A stretch of DNA of 48,309 bases from assembly GCF_014650495.1 (NCBI RefSeq), contig NZ_BMVB01000033.1, forward strand, positions 1 through 48,309, given 5' to 3'. The stretch is from Streptomyces cinnamoneus (lineage in GTDB: Bacteria; Actinomycetota; Actinomycetes; Streptomycetales; Streptomycetaceae). Below are positions 25,953 through 34,798 of the stretch, in pieces (positions within the stretch are counted from its first letter, which is position 1; every line of letters begins with the position of its first letter). Made by a program: the position numbers and the translations under genes. The notes beneath the pieces were generated by a model that worked only from the letters and a program-made list of their open reading frames with translations, made no database searches and was not told the origin of the DNA.

Positions 25953-26804
25953 TCAGACGAAGGCGAGCGCGTCCGGGCCGAGGGGCGGTACGAGCCCCTC
26001 GGCCGCGGCACGTGTGAGCAGCCCCCGCACCGCGGCGTAGCCCGCCTCCCCGAGGCCGGCCGTGAACTCGTTGACGTACAGCCCGATGTGCTGGTCCGCC
26101 ACCGCCGGGTCCATCTCCTGCGCGTGCTCCAGGACGTACGGGAGCGAGGCCGTCGGATCGTCCCAGGCCATCCGCACCGACGTGCGCGCCGCCTCGGCCA
26201 GCTGCCGCAGCGCCGGCGCCCCCAGCGACCGCTTGGCGATGATCGCCCCCAGCGGGATGGGCAGGCCGGTGGTGTCCTCCCAGTGCTCGCCCATGTCGGC
26301 CAGGCACGTCAGACCGTAGTCGCGGTAGGTGAACCGGGCCTCGTGGATGACCAGGCCGGCGTCCACCTTCCCGTCGCGCACGGCGGGCATGATCTCGTGG
26401 AAGGGCAGCACGACGACCTCGCCGACGCCGCCCGGCACCTCGGTGGCCGCCCACAGCCGGAACAGCAGGTAGGCGGTGGACCGCTCGCTGGGCACCGCGA
26501 CGGTCTTCCCGGCCAGGCCGGCCGGCTCCGCCGCCTCCTTGGTGAGCACCAGCGGGCCGCAGCCCCGGCCCAGCGCACCGCCGCACGGCAGCAGCGCGTA
26601 CTCGTCCAGCACCCACGGCAGCACCGCGTACGACACCTTCAGCACGTCGAACTCGCCGCGCTCGGCCATGCCGTTGGTGACGTCGATGTCCGCGAACGTC
26701 ACGTCCAGCGCGGGCGCGCCGGGCACCCGGCCGTGCGCCCAGGCATCGAAGACGAAGGTGTCGTTGGGGCAGGGGGAGTAGGCGATCCGGAGCGGCTTGC
26801 TCAT
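25953..26804 (-). CDS. mqnD: 1,4-dihydroxy-6-naphthoate synthase (futalosine pathway)
   Basis: A 283-residue MqnD with periplasmic-binding-protein-like fold. It opens RIAYSPCPNDTFVFDAW and has TFADIDVTNGMAERGEFDV, GCGPLVLTKE and GLVIHEARFTY blocks. It forms 1,4-dihydroxy-6-naphthoate in the menaquinone route used by Streptomyces instead of the chorismate/MenD route. The ATG (26804) overlaps the stop of mqnB by four bases (ATGA), so the two are coupled. In S. coelicolor these are SCO4326 and SCO4327 (from memory). mqnA and mqnC are not in the window. Confidence 0.95.
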   Translation of the reverse strand: MSKPLRIAYSPCPNDTFVFDAWAHGRVPGAPALDVTFADIDVTNGMAERGEFDVLKVSYAVLPWVLDEYALLPCGGALGRGCGPLVLTKEAAEPAGLAGKTVAVPSERSTAYLLFRLWAATEVPGGVGEVVVLPFHEIMPAVRDGKVDAGLVIHEARFTYRDYGLTCLADMGEHWEDTTGLPIPLGAIIAKRSLGAPALRQLAEAARTSVRMAWDDPTASLPYVLEHAQEMDPAVADQHIGLYVNEFTAGLGEAGYAAVRGLLTRAAAEGLVPPLGPDALAFV

Positions 26805-27589
26805 CCCGAGACCTCCGGTTCGTCGTCCTCGCCGCCGGGTGCGGCCTTGTCGTCGCCGGGCGCGGCCGCCGCACCGAGGGCGGCGCCGAGCTCGCGGAAG
26901 GCGCCCGACAGGGCGCCGAGCGCCTCGCCGATGCGCCAGGCGCTGCGGTCGCGCGGCCCGACGGCGTTGGAGACCGCGCGCAGTTCCAGTACGGGCACGC
27001 CGTGCGCCGACGCCGCCTCCGCGACCCCGAAGCCCTCCATGCCCTCGGCCACCGCCTGCGGGTGCCGCCCGGCGAGCTCCGCGGCCCGTTCGGCGGTGCC
27101 CGTCGCGGTCGACACCGTCAGCACGTCCCCGCGCAGCGCACCGGTGGCCTCGGCGACGGCACGCACCAGCGCCTCCGGCGCCCCGTGCGTCACCTTCCCG
27201 AAGCCCAGCTCCTCGACCGACAGGAAACCGCCGGTGCTGGACTGCGCGCCCAGGTCGGCGGAGACGATCGCGTCGGAGACCACCACGGCGCCGACCTGCG
27301 CGCCGGGTGCGAAGCCGCCCGCGATGCCCGTCGAGATCACCAGCCCGTACGGCCGCCCGGCCAGCGCGGCGGCGGTCAGCGCCGTCGCCGTCCCGGCCGC
27401 CGCGGCCCCCGGGCCCACGCCGGCGGCCAGCACGTCCAGCACCGGGCCGTCCGGCCCCGCCGGGGTCGCGCGGCGCAGCGTGGCGCCGGGCAGCGCGACC
27501 TCCGCCGCGACCGGCCATGCGGCGGTCACGGCGTCACGTTCCGCCGTGACGGCGGCGACGATCAGGACCCGCGTCGGCAAGGTGGCCAC
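26801..27589 (-). CDS. mqnB: Futalosine hydrolase
   Basis: A 262-residue nucleosidase of the phosphorylase/MTAN fold. RVLIVAAVTAERDAV at the start, STGIAGGFAPG in the middle and EGMEGFGVAEAASAHGVPVLELRAVSN near residue 190 are the typical base- and ribose-site blocks. It releases hypoxanthine from futalosine to give dehypoxanthine futalosine. The GTG at 27589 is the first plausible start. The C-terminal 25 residues are acidic and disordered. mqnD follows with an ATGA overlap. Confidence 0.93.
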   Translation of the reverse strand: MATLPTRVLIVAAVTAERDAVTAAWPVAAEVALPGATLRRATPAGPDGPVLDVLAAGVGPGAAAAGTATALTAAALAGRPYGLVISTGIAGGFAPGAQVGAVVVSDAIVSADLGAQSSTGGFLSVEELGFGKVTHGAPEALVRAVAEATGALRGDVLTVSTATGTAERAAELAGRHPQAVAEGMEGFGVAEAASAHGVPVLELRAVSNAVGPRDRSAWRIGEALGALSGAFRELGAALGAAAAPGDDKAAPGGEDDEPEVSG

Positions 27590-27595
27590 GGTGCG

Positions 27596-28072
27596 TCAGG
27601 AGTCGCGCTCAAGGGTGAAGTTCCAGACGCCCAGGGCCTTGCCCGTGGTCGTCTCGACGATGCTGATCTGAGTCTTCTTCACCGCCGCGCCCTGGCCGGC
27701 CGAGAAGAAGGCGCTGGCCGGGATGGTGCGGTACGTCTTCTTGTTCGGCTCCTGCTCGGCAGGCTGGCCGTTGATGAAGAGGCTCCAGCCCTCATCGGCG
27801 ATCTTCGGGTCGACGCCGAAGCGGACCTTGTCCTCCATCGACGCCTTGACGGTCTTGCCCGCGTCCTTCAGGCAGGGCGCCACCTTCTCGGTGTCGACGG
27901 CCTCGCCGTCGTTGTAGGCGCACGCCTCGGCGGTCACGGTGGTCGAGCCGACGGTCACCGTCGCCAGCGGCGTCGGCTTGTCGCAGGCGGAGAGGGCGAC
28001 GAGCCCGAAGGTCACGGCACCCACGGCGGCAGCGGCGCGGCGGCGCTTGCCCCGGAAAATCGCAGCGGTCAT
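27596..28072 (-). CDS. DUF2771 lipoprotein
   Basis: A 158-residue exported protein. A basic start (FRGKRRR) and hydrophobic stretch end in the lipobox LSAC (about 27-30), so it is a probable membrane-anchored lipoprotein. The outer domain matches the DUF2771 type with two further cysteines in EACAYN and APCLKD that may form a disulfide. The function is unknown. The ATG at 28072 lies six bases after TAGCCT with no Shine-Dalgarno sequence. It is followed closely by mqnB, and read-through is possible. Confidence 0.85.
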   Translation of the reverse strand: MTAAIFRGKRRRAAAAVGAVTFGLVALSACDKPTPLATVTVGSTTVTAEACAYNDGEAVDTEKVAPCLKDAGKTVKASMEDKVRFGVDPKIADEGWSLFINGQPAEQEPNKKTYRTIPASAFFSAGQGAAVKKTQISIVETTTGKALGVWNFTLERDS

Positions 28073-28098
28073 GCGGGCAGGCTATCGGGCGTCCCCGC

Positions 28099-29475
28099 TC
28101 AGGCCACGCGCGGGTGCGGCGAGCCGCGCCGCGCGGCCGCCAGCAGGCCCCGTACGGCAGTGAGCGCGCCCAGCGCGAGGAATCCCGCGGCGACCGCCAT
28201 CCCCACCACCCCGTTGAGCGGAAGCAGGATGCCGATGGCGCCGCCGACCACCCAGCACATCTGCAGCAGCGTCTCCGAACGGGCGAACGCGGAGGTCCGC
28301 ACCTCCTCCGGCACGTCCCGCTGGATCAGCGCGTCCAGCGACTGCTTGCCCAGCGCCTGCGCGATGCCCGCCACCGCCGCCATGACCACCACGAAGAACG
28401 CGCTGTAGAGGACGGCCGTCACTATCGTCGTCCCGAGCGTCACCGTCAGCACCAGCGCGATCATCTTCTCCGGGCCGCGCGAGCGCAGCAGCGCCCCTAT
28501 GGCCGTGCCCAGCGCATTGCCGGTGCCCGCCGCCACCGCCACCACGCCCAGCGAGAACGCCGGGCTCAGCCCGCCCAGCGGATGCACCCGCAGCAGGAAC
28601 GCCAGGAAGAACGTCAGGAACCCCGACAGCATGCGCAGGGCGCCGTTCGCCTGCAGACCGTGCAGCACCGAGGCACCCACCGTGCGCAGCCCCGGCGTCC
28701 GGGGCCGCTTGCGCTGCTTCGTCAGGTGGTGCCGGTACTCCGGCGCCGTCAGCCGCGCCCGCGCCTCGCCCTTCGCCGAGTCCACCTTGTGCGGCAGCGA
28801 CAGCGACAGGTACGTGCCGAACGCGAACACCGCGCACGCCCCGTACAGCGGCCACGCCGGGCCCAGCTGGTGCAGCCCCGCGCCCAGCGGGGCCGCCACT
28901 CCCGTGGCCAGCAGCCCGCCGAGCGTCACCCGTGAGTTCGCCTTCACCAGTGCGATCCGCGGCGGTACGAGCCGCGGCACCACGGCCGAGCGCACCACCC
29001 CGTACGCCTTCGACGCCACCAGCACCCCGAGCGCCGCCGGATACAGCTCCAGCCCGCCCGTCGCCACCGCGCCCGACATCGTCAGGGCCAGCAGCGCCCG
29101 CGCCAGCATCGCGCACGCCATCGCCGCCCGCCGCCCGTGCGGCACCCGGTCCAGCAGCGGGCCGATCACCGGGGCCAGCAGGGTGAACGGCGCCATCGTC
29201 ACCGCCAGGTACAGGGCCACCCGGCCGCGCGCCTGGTCCGTGGGGACCGAGAAGAACACCGTCGACGCCAGCGCGATCGTGATCATCATGTCGCCGGCGG
29301 AGTTCACCGCGTGCAGCTCGATCAGCCGGCCCAGCCCGGACTCGCCGGCGCCGTGTGCGTTCGTCGCCTTGCGCACACCCCGGGCGGCCCCTGTGAAGGG
29401 CGCGCGAACGAGGCGGCCGACGCTCCGGCCCGTACGGCGGAGCGGGCCGCCTTCGGCTGACCGGATGGCTCCCAC
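28099..29475 (-). CDS. MFS transporter (458 aa)
   Basis: About 12 membrane helices with MFS motifs: VIGPLLDRVPHGRRAA in the loop between helices 2 and 3, and LGKQSLDALIQRDVPEEVRTSAFARSE in the second half, a block seen in conserved actinobacterial MFS proteins. The N-tail of about 45 residues is basic (RRTGRSVGRLVR). The substrate is unknown. Two consecutive GTG codons (29478 and 29475) follow CAGTAT; the second is at the six-base distance seen for other leaderless genes here and is chosen. The gene is 26 bases from the DUF2771 start. Confidence 0.82.
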   Translation of the reverse strand: MGAIRSAEGGPLRRTGRSVGRLVRAPFTGAARGVRKATNAHGAGESGLGRLIELHAVNSAGDMMITIALASTVFFSVPTDQARGRVALYLAVTMAPFTLLAPVIGPLLDRVPHGRRAAMACAMLARALLALTMSGAVATGGLELYPAALGVLVASKAYGVVRSAVVPRLVPPRIALVKANSRVTLGGLLATGVAAPLGAGLHQLGPAWPLYGACAVFAFGTYLSLSLPHKVDSAKGEARARLTAPEYRHHLTKQRKRPRTPGLRTVGASVLHGLQANGALRMLSGFLTFFLAFLLRVHPLGGLSPAFSLGVVAVAAGTGNALGTAIGALLRSRGPEKMIALVLTVTLGTTIVTAVLYSAFFVVVMAAVAGIAQALGKQSLDALIQRDVPEEVRTSAFARSETLLQMCWVVGGAIGILLPLNGVVGMAVAAGFLALGALTAVRGLLAAARRGSPHPRVA

Positions 29476-29673
29476 CACGCCATACTGCCCCAACTGGCAC
29501 CGCGCATGGCACTTTCGGCGCACGAGCGGGGCGCGCACACCAGGTCGCCGGGGGCTCGCCGTGGCCCGGGTATCCCCCGGGCGGTCGCGCGGGGTAGCGT
29601 GCGTAGCGCGCCACCGGCCGCTGCTCTTGGCCGCACCCCGAGTCCCCATCCCGCAGAATGGGTGATGACAGGT

Positions 29674-29695
29674 GCGCCCGAGGCCGTTCGGGCGC
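29674..29695. other. Hairpin in the MFS-DUF3027 intergenic region
   Basis: GCGCCCGA (29674-29681) pairs with TCGGGCGC (29688-29695) around a six-base loop. The 315-base divergent gap 29476-29790 otherwise shows only the MFS promoter-like hexamer and the palindrome at 29778-29789. Confidence 0.4.
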
Positions 29696-29777
29696 GGACG
29701 TCGACGCGGTCCACCGGTCCGCTCCGTCCGCAGCCCCGACCGTTCGGCTGGCGCACTCGTGAGACGGCGTGGAAGAG

Positions 29778-29789
29778 AGAATCGATTCT
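29778..29789. promoter_or_regulatory. Perfect 12-bp palindrome between RBS and start of DUF3027
   Basis: AGAATCGATTCT lies one base before the GTG at 29791 and directly after a GGAAGAGAG ribosome-binding-like stretch (29771-29779). As DNA it is a possible operator; as RNA it may influence initiation. Confidence 0.45.
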
Positions 29790-29790
29790 T

Positions 29791-30687
29791 GTGAGTGCTG
29801 CGATGCGAAGCCGTACCCCGGACCGCCTGTGCGCCGAGGCGGTCGAACTCGCCCGTGCGGCGGCCGAGGAGGCCGCGCTGCCCGGGAAGGTCGGCGACCA
29901 CGTCGAGGTCGTCGCCGACGGGGACCGCGTCGTCACGCATTACTTCGCCTGCGAGGACCCCGGCTACCGCGGCTGGCGCTGGGCCGTCACCGTCGCACGC
30001 GCCTCCCGCGCCAAGAACGTCACCCTCGACGAGACCGTCCTGCTGCCCGGGCCCGACGCCCTCATGGCCCCCGAATGGGTGCCCTGGAGCGAGCGGCTGC
30101 GCCCCGGCGACATGGGCCCCGGCGACCTGCTGCCCACCGAGGCCGACGACCTGCGCCTGGAGCCGGGCTGGACCGGCGAGGACGTCCCGCCGCCGAATTC
30201 CGCCGTCTCGGAGGAGATGGCCGAGCTGGCCGAGGCCGAGGACGCGGACGTCACGGCCGGGCCCCCGTCCGCCCAGCCCTCGGCGCCCGTGCGCGGCTCC
30301 ATCGCCGCCCTCGCCCACGAGCTCGGCATGCGGCGCGCCCGGGTCCTGTCGCGGTACGGGCTGCACACGGCCGCGGACCGGTGGGACGAGTCCCACGGCT
30401 CCAAGACCCCGATGGCCCAGGCGGCGCCCGCGTCCTGCGTGAGCTGCGGCTTCCTGGTGCCGATCGGGGGATCGCTCGGGCAGGCGTTCGGTGTCTGTGC
30501 GAACGAGTTCGGTCCGGCGGACGGGCACGTGGTGTCGCTGTCGTACGGGTGCGGCGGGCACTCGGAGGCGGCGGTCATGCCGAAGGCGCCGCGGCCGGCG
30601 CCGCCGGTGGTGGACGAGACGCTGGTGGACGCGATGCCGCTGCGCGACGAGACGCCGGAGTCCGAGGACGACCTCGGGCACGCGTAG
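29791..30687 (+). CDS. DUF3027 protein (298 aa)
   Basis: A conserved actinobacterial protein. The N-terminal half (RLCAEAVELARAAAEEA, VVTHYFACEDPGYRGWRWAV) and the C-terminal Cys-rich part (CVSCGFLVP, FGVCANEF, YGCGGHSEA) define DUF3027. The four cysteines look like a zinc ribbon. The middle part is acidic and disordered (about 130-165). The GTG at 29791 is favoured because SAAMRSRTPDRLC is the usual start as I recall; an ATG at 29683 would add 36 basic residues. No function is established. Two large inverted repeats follow. Confidence 0.85.
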   Translation: MSAAMRSRTPDRLCAEAVELARAAAEEAALPGKVGDHVEVVADGDRVVTHYFACEDPGYRGWRWAVTVARASRAKNVTLDETVLLPGPDALMAPEWVPWSERLRPGDMGPGDLLPTEADDLRLEPGWTGEDVPPPNSAVSEEMAELAEAEDADVTAGPPSAQPSAPVRGSIAALAHELGMRRARVLSRYGLHTAADRWDESHGSKTPMAQAAPASCVSCGFLVPIGGSLGQAFGVCANEFGPADGHVVSLSYGCGGHSEAAVMPKAPRPAPPVVDETLVDAMPLRDETPESEDDLGHA

Positions 30688-30747
30688 CGCGTAGCGCTGC
30701 GCTTGCCGTTGCCGTTGCGGGTGCGGGTGCGGCCCGGTGGTGGGTCC

Positions 30748-30887
30748 GGGCGCCGGGGGCTCCGGAGGGTATTCCGGAATCGGATATTTACGGGCCCGGC
30801 GCCGTCCCTCCTCGGCGCACCCCGCACGGGTCGGGCCCACAAATATCCGGCAGCATTCCGGAACACCCTCCTCCGCCCCCGGCGCCC
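30748..30887. repeat. Long imperfect inverted repeat 1 (140 nt)
   Basis: The outer arms GGGCGCCGGGGGC (30748-30760) and GCCCCCGGCGCCC (30875-30887) pair perfectly. Inside, ggagggtattccggaat pairs with attccggaacaccctcc with one mismatch, and gatatttacgggcccg (30782-30797) with cgggcccacaaatatc (two mismatches). The loop holds a further hairpin GCGCCG (30799-30804)/CGGCGC (30813-30818). It occupies the 469-base gap between DUF3027 and the sacsin-like gene, in which I see no coding frame. Confidence 0.8.
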
Positions 30888-30934
30888 TCCCGTCACCCGC
30901 ACGCCGTACGGTCCGCAGACTCCGTGCGGGCTGA

Positions 30935-31068
30935 GGGGCCGGGGTGGGATGGGCCCTGGCAGGGGCGTTACGCGTTATTTGCGGCCCAAGTGCCGGGCTC
31001 CCATGACACTGCGGGGCAACGGGCCGTAAATAATGCAGCCCCAGAAGGGTCCGTCCCACCCCGGCCCC
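30935..31068. repeat. Long imperfect inverted repeat 2 (134 nt)
   Basis: The outer arms GGGGCCGGGGTGGGA (30935-30949) and TCCCACCCCGGCCCC (31054-31068) are perfectly complementary. The inner arms TTATTTGCGGCCC (30975-30987) and GGGCCGTAAATAA (31021-31033) have one mismatch, around a 33-base loop. The design and the AT-rich core TATTTrCGGsCC repeat those of the first inverted repeat. The second arm ends 88 bases before the GTG of the sacsin-like gene. Confidence 0.8.
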
Positions 31069-31156
31069 GACCCACCCACCGGGCAGGGAGAACCGCACCA
31101 CGCGAGTGGCGCGGAACGGCCCCGGCCCGCCCACGCGCACAGGGAGACCACCAGAC

Positions 31157-34100
31157 GTGACCGGCACGGATATGGACCCCTTCGGCACCGCCCACCTGCG
31201 CCGCGCCGTGCTGGATGCGTGGGCGGCCTCGCCCGCGCGGTTCCGGGAGGACGCCAACGCCGAGGAGGACCTCGCCCTCGGCGGCTACCGCGACCGCCTC
31301 GTCGTCGAGCTCGCCCAGAACGCCGCCGACGCCGCGGCCCGCGCCGGCGTGACCGGCCGCCTCCGGCTGACCCTGCGCGCCGCCGACGGCGGAGCGCCCG
31401 CCACGCTCGCCGCCGCCAACACCGGTGCGCCCCTCGACGCCGCCGGCGCCGAGTCCCTCTCCACGCTGCGCGCCTCCGCCAAGCGGGAGGACGAGGGCCG
31501 GGCCGTCGGCCGGTTCGGCGTCGGGTTCGCCGCCGTCCTCGCCGTCAGCGACGAGCCCGCCATCCTGGGCCGTACCGGCGGCGTCCGCTGGTCCCTCACC
31601 GAGGCCCGGGCCCTCGCGGACGCCGCCGGTGACGGCGCCCTGGCCGAGGAGATCCGGCGCCGCGAGGGCCACGTCCCGCTGCTGCGGCTCCCGCTGCCCG
31701 CCGAGGGCGAGGCGCCTGCCGGCTACGACACGGTGGTCGTGCTGCCCCTGCGCGACGGCGCCGCCGAGGACCTGACCGCCCGTCTCCTCGCGGGCGTCGA
31801 CGACGCGCTGCTGCTGGCCCTGCCGGGCCTGACCGAGGTGGTCGTCGAGACGCCCGGCGACGGGGAGCGCACCCTGACGCGCCGCCAGGACGGCCCGTAC
31901 GTCGTCGTCGAGGACTCCGCCGCGCCGCAGCCCACGCGCTGGCGCGTGCACCGCGACGGCGGGCCGCTGGAGCCCGCCCTGCTCGCGGACCGCCCGGTCG
32001 AGGAGCGACTGCGCCCGCACTGGTCGCTGACCTGGGCGGTCCCCGTCGACGCCGACGGCGCGCCCGCACGGCCCGCCACCGCGCCGGTCGTGCACGCCCC
32101 GACCCCGACCGACGAGCCCCTCGGGCTGCCGGCGCTGCTCATCGCGAGCTTCCCGCTGGAGCCCACCCGCCGTCACACGGCCCCCGGCCCGCTCACCGAC
32201 TTCCTCACCGAGCGCGCGGCGGAGGCGTACGCCGCCCTGCTGCGGGACTGGCAGCCGGTGGGCACCGGAACCCTGGACCTGGTCCCGCCGCCGCTGGCCA
32301 CGGGCGTGGTGGACGCGGAGCTGCGCCGCCGGGTGCTGGAGCGGCTGCCGCGCGTGGCGTTCCTGCCGGGCGCCGCGGGCGGGCCCGGCGAGGAGGAGCC
32401 CGTACCGCCGGCCGGTGCCGGTGTGGAGGGCATTCCCTGGACCGAGGGGCCGGACGCCTCCACCCAGCGGGCGGAGCCGTCCGCCCACGCCTGGGACGAC
32501 CCTTTCGCGCACACCGCCGCCGGCGCCCCGCGGGCCCTGCGGCCGGTGGAGGCCGAGGTCGTGGAGGGCGCGGGCGCGGAGACCGTGGCGGTGCTGGCCG
32601 AGCTGTTCCCGAGCCTGCTGCCCGCGGGGCTGGAGCGCCGCCAGGAGCTGCGGGCGCTCGGCGTGGCGCGCGTGCCGCTCGGCGAGGTCATCGACCGCCT
32701 CGCGGGTGCCGAGCGCCCCGCGGACTGGTGGTGGCGGCTCTACGACAGCCTGGCCGGCGTCGACCCGGACCGGCTGACGGGCCTGCCCGTGCCGCTGGCC
32801 GACGGCCGGACGGCCGTCGGGCCCCGCCAGGTGCTGCTCCCGCCGGCCGACACGACCGGTTCGGAGCGCCTGTCGCGGCTGGGTCTGAAGGTCGCTCACC
32901 CCGACGCGGCCCACCCCCTGCTGGAGAAGCTGGGCGCCACGCCCAGTTCGCCGCGGGCCGTGCTGACGACCCCGCAGGTGCGGGCCGCCGTGGCCGCGTC
33001 GCTGGACGCGGAGGACGTCTGGGACGAGGAGGGGCTCGACAGCGACACGCTCGCCGAGGTCGTCCTCACCCTCGTACGGGACGCGGACCTCGCCCCCGGC
33101 GACGAGCCCTGGCTGGCCGCGCTGGCCCTCCCGGACGAGGACGGCGAGCTCGCCCCCGCCGGCGAACTGGTCTTCCCCGGCAGTGCCTTCGAGCGCGTGA
33201 TCCGGCCAGGTGAGCTCGCCGCGTGCGACGCGGAGCTGGCCGGGCGCTGGGGCGAGCAGCCGCTGACGGCGGTGGGCGTGCTCGCGGACTTCGCGCTGGT
33301 GCGGGCCACGGACGTCGTCCTGGACCCGGACGAGCTCGAACCGCGCGACGGCGACTTCGCCGAGCCCGACGACGTGGGCCTGCTCGACGCGGTCGACGTC
33401 TGGTGCGAGGACGTCCTGGACCGGCTCCCGGACACGCCCGTGCCGCCCGTCGCGACGGAGATCGTCGCCGTCCGGGACCTCGACCTAGTCGACGACGACG
33501 CGTGGCCGGAGGCGTTCGCCCTGCTGTCCCGGCCGCCGCTGCGCGACGCGCTGACCGCGCCCGTGCGGGTGCTCCTGCCGGACGGCACGACCGAGTCCGT
33601 GCGCCCGTACACCGCGTGGTGGCTGCGCGGCCACCCCGTCCTGGACGGCCGCCGCCCCGCCGGGCTGCGGGTCAGGGGCGGCGACCCGCTGCTGGCGGGC
33701 CTCTACGAGGCCGCCGACGCGGCCGGCCTCGCCGACGAGCAGGTGCTGCGGGCGCTGGGCGTCCGGACGTCCGTGGCCGCGCTCCTCGACGAGCCCGGCG
33801 GCGCCGCGGAGCTGCTGGCCCGCCTCGCCGACCCGGACCTGCCGGTGACCCCCGCCCAGCTGCACGGCCTCTACAGCGCGCTGGCGGAGCTGGACCCGGA
33901 GGACGTGACGCTGCCGGACGACCTGCGGGCCGTGGTCGACGACGAGGTGCAGGTCGGGGACGCGACCGACGTGCTGGTCGCGGACGCCCCCGACCTGGTG
34001 CCCCTGGCGGCGGGCCACCCGCTGCTGCCCGTACGCCCGGACCGGGCGGCCGCTCTCGCCGAGCTGCTGCAGGTGCGGCGGGTGAGCGAGGTGTTCCCCG

Positions 34101-34390
34101 TGATCGTCCCGGCCGGCGAGGGCCGGCCGCGCGAGGTGCCGGAGGGCGTCCGCGTCCTGCTCCCGGGCGCGCCGTCGACGTACGTCGAGCACGAGGATCT
34201 GGTCGTCGGCGGCGTCGAGCTCGACTGGCGCTACGGCGAGGACGGCATCCTGCACGCCGCCACCCTGGAGGGCGTGGCGGCGGGCCTGGCCTGGGCGGCG
34301 GGAGCCTGGTCCCGCCGCTTCGAGGCGGCGGCGCTCCTGGAGGACCCGACCCGGACGGAGGAACTGGCGCGGGCGAGGTGGTTCGACTGA
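31157..34390 (+). CDS. Sacsin-type GHKL ATPase-domain protein (1077 aa)
   Basis: The N-terminal 250 residues form a GHKL (Hsp90-like) ATP-binding domain as in sacsin. The N-box ELAQNAADA (51-59) carries the metal/ATP ligands and RFGVGF (119-124) is the glycine box. A typical GHKL catalytic Glu is expected in the N-box (E51). The remaining 800 residues are acidic, Leu- and Ala-rich with no recognised catalytic domain, probably a scaffold. Sacsin homologues are chaperone-like, but the bacterial role is not established. The GTG at 31157 follows AGGGAG at ten bases; a longer frame from 31106 enters inverted-repeat flank. The gene lies between the two inverted repeats and the tandem array. Confidence 0.85.
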   Translation: MTGTDMDPFGTAHLRRAVLDAWAASPARFREDANAEEDLALGGYRDRLVVELAQNAADAAARAGVTGRLRLTLRAADGGAPATLAAANTGAPLDAAGAESLSTLRASAKREDEGRAVGRFGVGFAAVLAVSDEPAILGRTGGVRWSLTEARALADAAGDGALAEEIRRREGHVPLLRLPLPAEGEAPAGYDTVVVLPLRDGAAEDLTARLLAGVDDALLLALPGLTEVVVETPGDGERTLTRRQDGPYVVVEDSAAPQPTRWRVHRDGGPLEPALLADRPVEERLRPHWSLTWAVPVDADGAPARPATAPVVHAPTPTDEPLGLPALLIASFPLEPTRRHTAPGPLTDFLTERAAEAYAALLRDWQPVGTGTLDLVPPPLATGVVDAELRRRVLERLPRVAFLPGAAGGPGEEEPVPPAGAGVEGIPWTEGPDASTQRAEPSAHAWDDPFAHTAAGAPRALRPVEAEVVEGAGAETVAVLAELFPSLLPAGLERRQELRALGVARVPLGEVIDRLAGAERPADWWWRLYDSLAGVDPDRLTGLPVPLADGRTAVGPRQVLLPPADTTGSERLSRLGLKVAHPDAAHPLLEKLGATPSSPRAVLTTPQVRAAVAASLDAEDVWDEEGLDSDTLAEVVLTLVRDADLAPGDEPWLAALALPDEDGELAPAGELVFPGSAFERVIRPGELAACDAELAGRWGEQPLTAVGVLADFALVRATDVVLDPDELEPRDGDFAEPDDVGLLDAVDVWCEDVLDRLPDTPVPPVATEIVAVRDLDLVDDDAWPEAFALLSRPPLRDALTAPVRVLLPDGTTESVRPYTAWWLRGHPVLDGRRPAGLRVRGGDPLLAGLYEAADAAGLADEQVLRALGVRTSVAALLDEPGGAAELLARLADPDLPVTPAQLHGLYSALAELDPEDVTLPDDLRAVVDDEVQVGDATDVLVADAPDLVPLAAGHPLLPVRPDRAAALAELLQVRRVSEVFPVIVPAGEGRPREVPEGVRVLLPGAPSTYVEHEDLVVGGVELDWRYGEDGILHAATLEGVAAGLAWAAGAWSRRFEAAALLEDPTRTEELARARWFD

Positions 34391-34397
34391 CGACGCC

Positions 34398-34798
34398 CCA
34401 GCCCGCCCGGTGACGGCGACCCGGCCCGTCCGGCGGCAACAATCCAGCCCGGTCCCGGCGGCAGCAATCCGGCCCGTCCGGTGACGGCGATCCGGCCTGT
34501 CCGGGCGGCAGCAATCCGGCCTGTCCGGTGACGGCGATCCGGCCTGTCCCGGCGGCAGCAATCCGGCCTGTCCGGTGACGGCGATCCGGCCTGTCCCGGC
34601 GGCAGCGATCCGGCCCGTCCGGTGACGGCGATCCGGCCCGTCCGGCGACGACGATCCAGCCCGGTCCCGGCGGCAGCAATCCGGCCCGTCCGGTGACAGC
34701 GATCCGGCCTGTCCCGGCGGCGGCAATCCGGCCCGTCCGGCGACGACGATCCAGCCCGGTCCCGGCGGCAGCAATCCAGCCCGTCCGGCGATTGAGGA
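34398..34798. repeat. Tandem array of 17 units of 23-25 bp
   Basis: Back-to-back units without spacers fill exactly 401 bases. Two unit types mostly alternate: A (ccggcctgtccggtgacggc plus gat, 23 bp) and B (ccggcctgtcccggcggcag plus caat, 24 bp, or a 25-bp form starting ccagcccggtccc). The last unit, ccagcccgtccggcgattga plus gga, is the end of the dispersed intergenic repeat, so the array appears to have grown from it. All minus-strand frames are open by composition, but nothing resembles a protein. Spacers are absent, so it is not a CRISPR. Possible roles are a variable-number repeat or a transcription barrier. Confidence 0.9.

Noticed and set aside
34398..34798. CRISPR array
   Set aside because: Units are contiguous with no unique spacers, and no cas genes are nearby.
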